Shown in pieces: positions 6,647 through 13,061 of a stretch of DNA of 13,061 nt. The notes under the pieces are model-generated. The model ran no database searches. It was not told the origin of the DNA and saw only the letters and a program-made list of their open reading frames with translations. Within the stretch, counting starts at the first letter, position 1. The number at the start of each line of letters is the position of its first letter. Origin of the DNA: an uncultured Eubacteriales bacterium (GTDB lineage Bacteria; Bacillota; Clostridia; Oscillospirales; Oscillospiraceae); NCBI GenBank assembly GCA_900552015.1, contig URXY01000054.1, forward strand, positions 1 to 13,061. Direction: 5' to 3'. Both the position numbers and the translations under genes were made by a program.

Positions 6647-7928
6647 TACGACCGTTTCCCATCTGCAAAACGCCGCCATCGCTGTTCTCACCATCTCCGC
6701 TGTCTTTCTTTTGACGCAGACGCCGCTTTTCGGCGATCTTGCGGGCAAAACGCCCTACGAGCTTGCGCAGGACTTTCTTTCGTCCGATCCGACGCTCACC
6801 GAGAGCGTCGCCGCCGATGCAAGCGACCTTTCGCTCCCCGTGCGCGTCGTCTTCACCAACGAATACGCCCGCCTCGGCATCGATGCCGTCACCACGACTG
6901 ACGCGAGCTTCGAGCAGGCCGGCACCTTTTTCAGCGAAGCCATCGGTTCGGCGGGCACGCTCGAAGCCTGCAAGGAAGCAGACCTTCTCTCCGCCCTGCA
7001 GGGCAGCAGCATTTACCTTGAACTGGAGGCCGAAACGCCGTTCGAACTTCTCAGCGAGATGCTCGGTGTCACCGCGCCTGCGTCCGATCTTCTGCACGTC
7101 CGCCGTCTCCTGCTCACTCCTACTGAAAGCGGCACCATGCTCTATCTGGAGGACAGCGAAAGCGGCTGTTACGTCTGCCGCACGGATGGCGACGCCTACG
7201 CGCTGAATGAAGCGCTCGCCGCGCTCGACGGCAATGGTACAGACTTTGCCTTTGCCCTGCCCGGTGATTTCTCTCAGCTTTCGCCCTACACGCTCATCTT
7301 TAACGAACCTGTGCAGCGCAATACCCTCTCCGTCGCGAGCGCCCTTTCCGACAAGTCGACCTTCCTGCGCCTTGCCGAGTTCAACCCGCACACGGAAAAC
7401 AGCTACACCGACTCCGCAGGCAATACTGTCATCCGCGAGGTCTACGGCACGCTGCGCTTACAGCCCGACGGCACCGCCGTTTATCAGGGCGACAACGCAG
7501 AGTCCGGTTCTCTTTATTACGTCAACTCCGCCGCATCCGGCAAGCCCACGCTGTCTGAATCCATTGCCGGCGCGCAGAAGCTCATCTTCACCCTGCTGCG
7601 AGACTTCTGCGGCGATGCCGAGCTCTACCTGAGCGGCGTTGAGAACGGCAGCAAGCACTATACCATCACCTTTGATTACGCGGTCGCGGGCACACCGCTC
7701 CACTTTTCCGACGGCAGCCACGCCGCGTCCGTCACCATCGAAGGGCAGAGCATCACATCCTTCACGCTCCACTGCCGCAGCTATACCGTGAGCGATTCTC
7801 CCGCGCTGCTGCTCCCTATCCGTCAGGCCGCCGCTATCGCAGGCAGCAAATATCTGAATGCCGAGCTGCACGTCTGCTATGAAGACCGCGGCGCTGACAC
7901 CGCGAGCCCGGCCTGGTTCGCCGACTGA
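6639..7928 (+). CDS. yycH: YycH-like membrane-anchored regulator of WalRK
   Basis: A 429-residue protein with a short cytoplasmic end, one membrane helix (about 10-27) and a large extracytoplasmic region without cysteine-rich or enzymatic motifs. Length and topology match Bacillus YycH (about 455 residues), which binds WalK outside the membrane and tunes its activity. Sequence alone is weak evidence because this family diverges fast. The identification rests on position directly after a WalK-like kinase and before a YycI-like gene, the order walR-walK-yycH-yycI. A GGAGGG site (6628-6633) lies five bases before the ATG, and the gene overlaps walK by eight bases. It could instead be an unrelated accessory protein of the kinase. 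Confidence 0.7.
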   Translation: MSNTTVSHLQNAAIAVLTISAVFLLTQTPLFGDLAGKTPYELAQDFLSSDPTLTESVAADASDLSLPVRVVFTNEYARLGIDAVTTTDASFEQAGTFFSEAIGSAGTLEACKEADLLSALQGSSIYLELEAETPFELLSEMLGVTAPASDLLHVRRLLLTPTESGTMLYLEDSESGCYVCRTDGDAYALNEALAALDGNGTDFAFALPGDFSQLSPYTLIFNEPVQRNTLSVASALSDKSTFLRLAEFNPHTENSYTDSAGNTVIREVYGTLRLQPDGTAVYQGDNAESGSLYYVNSAASGKPTLSESIAGAQKLIFTLLRDFCGDAELYLSGVENGSKHYTITFDYAVAGTPLHFSDGSHAASVTIEGQSITSFTLHCRSYTVSDSPALLLPIRQAAAIAGSKYLNAELHVCYEDRGADTASPAWFAD

Positions 7929-7959
7929 TACCAAAATGTTACGAAAGGAGCCGCTGCGC

Positions 7960-8760
7960 ATGAAGGCTTCCCGCCTCAAGACGATCGTCATCGTGATATT
8001 GCTGCTGGTCAATGCGTTCCTGCTTTTCCTGCTGCTCAGCCGCCGCGCTGAGCAGACACAGGCCTACGAGCGCACTGTCGAGCAGCTCTGCGTGCTCTTC
8101 GAGCGCAGCGGCGTCTCTTTCGACCGCGTGCTGCTGCCGAAGGACAGCGATATGTACTCCGTCTCTCTCGAGCGCGACAGCGCGCGGGAGACAGCCTTCG
8201 CTGAGGCCCTGCTCGGCGACGATATCTCCGTGCTCGACTCGGGCGGCGGTGTGAGCCGCTACAGCGGTGAACTCGGCTCTTGCTCTATCCGCTCGGGCGG
8301 CGCTGTCGAAACGGCGCTCTCCCGCCCTGTGGACGATGCGGAAGGTTTTTGCCGCGAGCTGTTCCGCTCCTTCGACTATGAGCAGGTCTCGTCCTCGCTC
8401 GCAGGCGGCAGCGGCAGCGTTACCGGCGTGCGTCACGTCAGCGGACGGCTCATTTACAACGCTTCCCTCGCGCTCACCTTCTCAGACGGCGTCCTCACCT
8501 CCGTTTCCGGCACCTTTCTCTCTGAACTCGACGAGGGCCGCCGCACCGATGGGCTCGACGCGGTCAGCGCGCTCGTGCGCTTTCTTGACTATTGCAGCGT
8601 CTCGGGTGCCGTATGTACAGAGGTCTCCGGACTCGACAGCGGCTATCTTCTGCAATCCTCTTCCGCCTCTCCGCTGCGCCTCGTCCCCGTGTGGCGCGTC
8701 GCAACAGACATAAATAGCTATTATGTCAACTCTCAAAATGGAGAGATCACGCGCGAATAA
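7960..8760 (+). CDS. yycI: YycI-like membrane-anchored regulator of WalRK
   Basis: A 266-residue protein with one N-terminal membrane helix (about 7-26) and an extracytoplasmic domain. It ends with LVPVWRVATDINSYYVN followed by a NGEI-type turn (about 241-263), the C-terminal signature seen in YycI proteins and related domains. Bacillus YycI is about 280 residues and forms a complex with YycH and WalK. The chosen ATG at 7960 has GAAAGGAG (7943-7950) nine bases upstream. Earlier in-frame starts at 7858 or 7936 would overlap yycH or swallow this site and are rejected. The gap to yycH is 31 bases. No yycJ/walJ metallo-hydrolase gene follows, in contrast to the Bacillus arrangement. Confidence 0.78.
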   Translation: MKASRLKTIVIVILLLVNAFLLFLLLSRRAEQTQAYERTVEQLCVLFERSGVSFDRVLLPKDSDMYSVSLERDSARETAFAEALLGDDISVLDSGGGVSRYSGELGSCSIRSGGAVETALSRPVDDAEGFCRELFRSFDYEQVSSSLAGGSGSVTGVRHVSGRLIYNASLALTFSDGVLTSVSGTFLSELDEGRRTDGLDAVSALVRFLDYCSVSGAVCTEVSGLDSGYLLQSSSASPLRLVPVWRVATDINSYYVNSQNGEITRE

Positions 8761-8779
8761 AACAATTTTCCCCGTTTTG

Positions 8780-8820
8780 GCAATTTCTCACGGCTCAGCA
8801 TTGCTTTTTCTGTTTTTTTT
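8780..8820 (+). terminator. Weak terminator-like element after the yycI-like gene
   Basis: GCAAT (8780-8784) can pair with ATTGC (8800-8804), followed by T5, CTG and T8. The stem is short, so termination may be partial. The T-run overlaps the spacer of the murA promoter. Confidence 0.35.
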
Positions 8821-8828
8821 GGTATACT
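8801..8828 (+). promoter_or_regulatory. Probable murA promoter
   Basis: TTGCTT (8801-8806) and TATACT (8823-8828) with a 16-base, T-rich spacer, about 100 bases ahead of murA. A second AT-rich candidate, TATTAT (8836-8841), has no -35 box. Confidence 0.5.
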
Positions 8829-8853
8829 GTTGATGTATTATGTGAATACCATA

Positions 8854-8881
8854 AACAGGCGGCGCTGCCCCTGTTGTTTTT
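8854..8881 (+). promoter_or_regulatory. Hairpin with T-run in the murA leader (possible attenuator)
   Basis: AACAGG (8854-8859) pairs with CCTGTT (8870-8875), and GTTTTT follows at 8876-8881. It lies between the promoter and the murA ribosome binding site and so resembles a weak intrinsic terminator inside the leader. No antiterminator partner was identified. Confidence 0.3.
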
Positions 8882-8925
8882 GCCGATAAAAGGAAGCCTA
8901 CTGTCTCTTTTCATAAGGAGTTTTT

Positions 8926-10218
8926 ATGACAAAATATATCGTGCAGGGCGGTCAGCCGCTCTTTGGTGAAGTGCGCATCAGCGGCGCAAAGAACGCCGCC
9001 GTCGCCATCATTCCCGCCGCCCTTCTGGTCGACGGGGTCTGCCGCATCGAAAATATCCCCCAGATCTCCGACGTGACCGCGCTGCTCAAGATCTTAGAAC
9101 AGCTCGGCGCGAAGATCCGTTTTCTCAACCGCAGCGATGTCGAGATCGACTGCCGTCGCATCGCCACCACACAGGTCTCGCAGGAGCTCGCACACAAGAT
9201 CCGCGCCTCCTACTACCTCATCGGCGCGCTGCTTGGCCGCTTCGGCGAAGCCGAGGTCTCCATGCCCGGCGGCTGCAACTTCGGCGGCGTGCGCCCCATC
9301 GATCAGCACGTCAAGGGCTTTGTTGCCATGGGCGCCGAGGTCCGCGAGGGCGACTTTATCTGCGCCAAGGCCGACGGTGGGCGCATGAAGGGCGCGAACG
9401 TCTACCTCGACGTGGTCTCCGTCGGTGCAACGATGAACATCATGATGGCCGCAGCACTGGCTGAGGGCACCACCGTCATCGAGAATGCCGCCAAGGAGCC
9501 GCACATCGTTGACCTTGCCAACTTCCTCAACTCCATGGGTGCCGACATCAAAGGTGCCGGCACCGACACCATCCGCATTTTCGGCGTGGACAAGCTGCAC
9601 GGCGGCACCTACGCCATCATTCCCGACCAGATCGAAGCGGGCACCTACATGGCCGCCGTCGCCGCCTGTGGCGGACAGGTCCTTGTGCGCGGCATCATTC
9701 CGAAGCACATGGACTGCATCACCGCAAAGCTCCAGGAGATGGGCGTGCAGGTCGAGGAACAGGACGACACACTGCTCGTGCGCCGCGCGGGAAAGCTGCG
9801 CCGCACCAACGTCAAGACCCTGCCCTACCCCGGCTTCCCGACGGATATGCAGCCGCAGATCACTGTGGCGCTCTGCCTTGCTGAGGGGACCAGCATGGTC
9901 ACCGAGGGCGTATGGGACAACCGGTACCGCTATGTCGGCGAGCTGACGCGCATGGGTGCGCAGATCCGCGTCGAAGGCCGCACCGCCGTTGTCGAGGGCG
10001 TCGACCACCTGACCGCCGCAAGCGTGCAGGCCTACGATCTCCGCGCGGGCGCTGCTATGGTTATCGCGGCGTTGGCCGCAGACGGTGTGAGCGAGGTCTC
10101 CAACGTCCACTACATCGAGCGCGGCTACGAGGACATCATCGGCAAGCTGCGCAGCATCGGCGCGAAGATTGAAAGCGTTGAGTGTGAAGAGAATGTCGAG
10201 ACCCGCCAGATCAGCTGA
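8926..10218 (+). CDS. murA: UDP-N-acetylglucosamine 1-carboxyvinyltransferase MurA
   Basis: Transfers enolpyruvate from phosphoenolpyruvate to UDP-GlcNAc, the first committed step of peptidoglycan synthesis, in the cytoplasm. The 430 residues give the usual two-domain fold. K22 and N23 in SGAKNAA, the active-site C117 in PGGCNFGGVRP on the mobile loop, R123, D306 in GFPTDMQPQ and R398 in IERGYE are all present. Cysteine at the fosfomycin target position, rather than aspartate, predicts a fosfomycin-sensitive enzyme. AAGGAG (8915-8920) lies five bases before the ATG. Low-GC Gram-positives often carry two MurA paralogues, and this window does not show whether there is a second. It follows the WalRK-like cluster but has its own promoter. 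A short C-terminal tail ends in ETRQIS. Confidence 0.96.
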   Translation: MTKYIVQGGQPLFGEVRISGAKNAAVAIIPAALLVDGVCRIENIPQISDVTALLKILEQLGAKIRFLNRSDVEIDCRRIATTQVSQELAHKIRASYYLIGALLGRFGEAEVSMPGGCNFGGVRPIDQHVKGFVAMGAEVREGDFICAKADGGRMKGANVYLDVVSVGATMNIMMAAALAEGTTVIENAAKEPHIVDLANFLNSMGADIKGAGTDTIRIFGVDKLHGGTYAIIPDQIEAGTYMAAVAACGGQVLVRGIIPKHMDCITAKLQEMGVQVEEQDDTLLVRRAGKLRRTNVKTLPYPGFPTDMQPQITVALCLAEGTSMVTEGVWDNRYRYVGELTRMGAQIRVEGRTAVVEGVDHLTAASVQAYDLRAGAAMVIAALAADGVSEVSNVHYIERGYEDIIGKLRSIGAKIESVECEENVETRQIS

Positions 10219-10228
10219 TCGATTCAAA

Positions 10229-10256
10229 AAAGCGCCTTGCCGCGGCAAGGCGCTTT
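10229..10256 (+). terminator. murA terminator
   Basis: A fully palindromic 28-base element: a 12-bp stem (10229-10240 and 10245-10256, AAAGCGCCTTGC) with a CGCG loop, followed by CCTTTT. It ends 20 bases before the next gene. Confidence 0.88.
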
Positions 10257-10276
10257 CCTTTTAGAAAGGGCATATT

Positions 10277-11281
10277 ATGTATACCGATATCTATACTGCT
10301 TCTCTGCCGCCGGAGCTTGCGGCCATGGCGGAGACGCCTGCGATCCGGCGCTTACAGCGCGTCGGGATGCACTGTGGCTGCGAGTACACGGCCTATCCCA
10401 TCTACCGTGATGCCGTCGCGCCGTATTCGCGCTATACGCATTCGCTCGGCACAGCGGCCATCGTCTGGCACTTCACGCATGACTTGAAGCAATCTGTCGC
10501 GGGACTACTGCATGACATTGCGACGCCCGCGTTCGCCCACGTGGTCGACTTTCTGAACGGTGACCACATGCGGCAGGAATCGACCGAAAGCCGCACACGT
10601 ATGATGATCGCCTCGTCGCCGGAACTCATGGCGCTGCTCGATAAAAGCGGCCTGACGCTCGACGATGTGGACGACTACCACCGTTATCCCATCGCCGACA
10701 ACGACTCGCCCCGCCTCTCCGCCGACCGGCTCGAATATACGCTCGGCAACGCGCATCTTGTTTTCCACTGTCCAAAAGCAGAGCTGAAACGCATTTTTGA
10801 CGACATCTTTGTCGGTCAAAACGAGGGCAGCGAAGATGAGCTCTGCTTTGCGCACGCGGAGATTGCCGACATCTTTACCCAGCTCTCGCTGCGGCAGTCG
10901 GAGTGGTTCGTCTCCGATGAGGACCGCTTCAGCATGCAGGCATTGGCCGATCTCCTGCGTGAGGCACGGCAGCGCAATGTGTTGACGGTGGATGATCTCT
11001 ACCTCGACGAACCTCATGTCATCGCCCTGCTCCTCTCTGATCCGGTCCTCGCCGCGCGCTGGCAGGATTATCGCCGCATAATCGGTACGCGGTCCGGCGC
11101 GCAAAAGCCGGAGGGTACTTACGCCGTCAAGATCGCCGCCAAAAAGCGCAGCATCGACCCGCTGGTGCAGACGAGCGACGGCCTTCGGCGCTTCACCACA
11201 GTCAATGCGGACTATGCATCAAAGCTTGCCGCCTTCCGCGCGGATGACTTCGACCGCTGGGTCTGGGCCAAATATGAATAA
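10277..11281 (+). CDS. Stand-alone HD-domain phosphohydrolase (dGTPase/SAMHD1-like fold)
   Basis: A 334-residue soluble protein whose N-terminal half is an HD domain. RRLQRVG (24-30), H55 in RYTHSLG, H79-D80 in LLHDIATPAFAH and D150 in LSADRLEY form the H-HD-D metal-binding set. The RLQR and TPAFAH motifs place it near the dNTP triphosphohydrolase/SAMHD1-type HD proteins. The glycine usual after LLHDI in many relatives is alanine here. The C-terminal half (about 165-334) has no motif I recognise. Substrate is unknown: a nucleotide is likely by family, but it could be a different phosphate ester. An AGAAAGGG site (10263-10270) precedes the ATG. The gene sits between two terminators, with no obvious promoter of its own between 10257 and 10276, so it may depend on read-through from murA. 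Confidence 0.8.
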   Translation: MYTDIYTASLPPELAAMAETPAIRRLQRVGMHCGCEYTAYPIYRDAVAPYSRYTHSLGTAAIVWHFTHDLKQSVAGLLHDIATPAFAHVVDFLNGDHMRQESTESRTRMMIASSPELMALLDKSGLTLDDVDDYHRYPIADNDSPRLSADRLEYTLGNAHLVFHCPKAELKRIFDDIFVGQNEGSEDELCFAHAEIADIFTQLSLRQSEWFVSDEDRFSMQALADLLREARQRNVLTVDDLYLDEPHVIALLLSDPVLAARWQDYRRIIGTRSGAQKPEGTYAVKIAAKKRSIDPLVQTSDGLRRFTTVNADYASKLAAFRADDFDRWVWAKYE

Positions 11282-11316
11282 AGGAAGTGCGAAGCCGCTG
11301 GCTTCGCACTTCCTTT
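11280..11316 (+). terminator. Terminator of the HD-domain gene
   Basis: A 17-bp perfect stem (11280-11296 and 11300-11316) with a 3-base loop. Its first two bases are the last two of the TAA stop codon. Confidence 0.85.
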
Positions 11317-11332
11317 GCACTTTCGATAATAG

Positions 11333-11365
11333 AAAAGCAGCAGGCCTTTGCGGCCTGCTGCTTTT
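11333..11365 (-). terminator. Terminator of tuf
   Basis: A 14-bp stem (11333-11346 and 11352-11365, AAAAGCAGCAGGCC) with loop TTTGC, located 31 bases past the tuf stop. On the minus strand its T-run is TTTTCTATT. It stands back to back with the terminator of the HD-domain gene. Confidence 0.88.
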
Positions 11366-11396
11366 TGAAGTCTTTGGATGACCCTCAGTGGATCAA

Positions 11397-12650
<1,254 letters not shown>

Positions 12651-12711
12651 TAGAGTGATCCTCCTATTATGATTTTTTTATTGTTTTCGGTGTCACTTGC
12701 ATAACACCATG

Positions 12712-12740
12712 ATTTTACCGTAAATCGAGCTGATTTGCAA
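12712..12740 (-). promoter_or_regulatory. Promoter ahead of tuf
   Basis: On the minus strand, TTGCAA (12735-12740) and TAAAAT (12712-12717) are exactly 17 bases apart, in the 106-base gap between fusA and tuf. This would let tuf be made in excess over fusA, in keeping with the high EF-Tu demand. Confidence 0.65.
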
Positions 12741-12756
12741 CTGTTATTTTCGTGCC

Positions 12757-13061
12757 TCAGCTCATGTGGCGCCCGGTGCGCTGATCGATGATCTTTTCCT
12801 GAATGCTCTTCGGGATCTCGATGTAGTGCGAGGGCTCCATCGTGTTCTGACCGCGTCCCTGCGTGCGGGAACGGAGGTCGGTGGCATAGCCGAACATCTC
12901 GGCGAGGGGAACAAACGCATCGATCTGCTGCGCGCCGGAGCGGGCCTCGAAGCCTTGGATCTGACCGCGGCGGCTGTTGAGGTCGCCGATGACATCACCC
13001 ATATACTCGTCGGGGACAATGACGCTGACCTTCATGATCGGCTCGAGCAGCGTGGGAGATC
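12757..13061 (-). CDS. fusA: Elongation factor G, C-terminal end (5' end outside window)
   Basis: Translocation GTPase of the ribosome. The visible part covers about 100 residues of domain V and the C-terminus. LLEPIMKVSV, then PDEYMGDVIGDLNSRRG, are the hallmark EF-G blocks, followed by VPLAEMFGYATDLRS and QGRG. The frame continues through the window edge, and the stop is TGA at 12757-12759. An apparent internal start at 13033-13035 is only the methionine of EPIMKV. The order fusA-tuf on one strand is the usual end of the str operon, so rpsL and rpsG are expected further to the right. Confidence 0.97.
   Translation of the reverse strand, partial: SPTLLEPIMKVSVIVPDEYMGDVIGDLNSRRGQIQGFEARSGAQQIDAFVPLAEMFGYATDLRSRTQGRGQNTMEPSHYIEIPKSIQEKIIDQRTGRHMS

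Noticed and set aside
6609..7391. 260-residue antisense frame over the yycH-like gene
   Set aside because: The sense frame has a start with GGAGGG, overlaps walK in operon style and has a membrane helix in the expected place, so the sense strand is the gene.
7858..7959. Upstream extension of the yycI-like gene
   Set aside because: It would overlap 71 bases of yycH. GAAAGGAG at 7943-7950 and the membrane helix just after ATG 7960 fix the start.
9094..10248. 384-residue antisense frame over murA
   Set aside because: Antisense shadow of a clear MurA with all active-site residues; composition (many H, D, A, G, V) is typical of such shadows.

Overview
The window looks like core chromosome of a GC-rich member of the Clostridia, most plausibly Oscillospiraceae/Ruminococcaceae of the Flavonifractor/Oscillibacter type. 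The reasons are strong AGGAGG-type ribosome binding sites, a WalRK-YycHI-like signalling cluster typical of Firmicutes, a fusA-tuf pair, and high-GC codon use throughout the coding parts. The genus is an inference from protein style; no search was run.

Layout. 1-92 (+) is the tail of a small membrane protein. It converges on a class I DAHP synthase gene (201-1235, -) across a perfect 16-bp terminator hairpin. 1236-1914 is the only long stretch without a clear gene. It is less GC-rich and holds a likely aroF promoter, a terminator-like hairpin and a short, probably decayed minus-strand reading frame. 1915-3333 (-) is a trans-translation block: smpB, a cyclophilin-type prolyl isomerase, then the tmRNA gene ssrA with its terminator. 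Divergent from smpB, 3556-8760 (+) is a tight cluster: Nudix ADP-ribose pyrophosphatase, WalR-like response regulator, WalK-like sensor kinase, a YycH-like and a YycI-like membrane-anchored regulator. The first four junctions overlap or lie within about 35 bp. murA (8926-10218, +) follows with its own promoter, then a strong terminator and a stand-alone HD-domain phosphohydrolase (10277-11281, +). The right end is the str-type operon on the minus strand: tuf (11397-12650) preceded by the 3' end of fusA (12757 to the window edge).

How it fits together. The middle of the window is about the cell envelope: a WalRK-type system with its two extracytoplasmic partners, followed by the first committed enzyme of peptidoglycan synthesis. 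The two flanking blocks are translation: ribosome rescue (SmpB and tmRNA) on the left and elongation factors on the right.

I do not see a convincing new system. The best items for a second look are a roughly 17-residue insertion in the EF-Tu GTPase domain, the conserved putative zinc-ligand quartet in the WalK-like PAS domain, the smpB-cyclophilin-ssrA arrangement, the unassigned HD hydrolase, and the decayed reading frame just downstream of ssrA.
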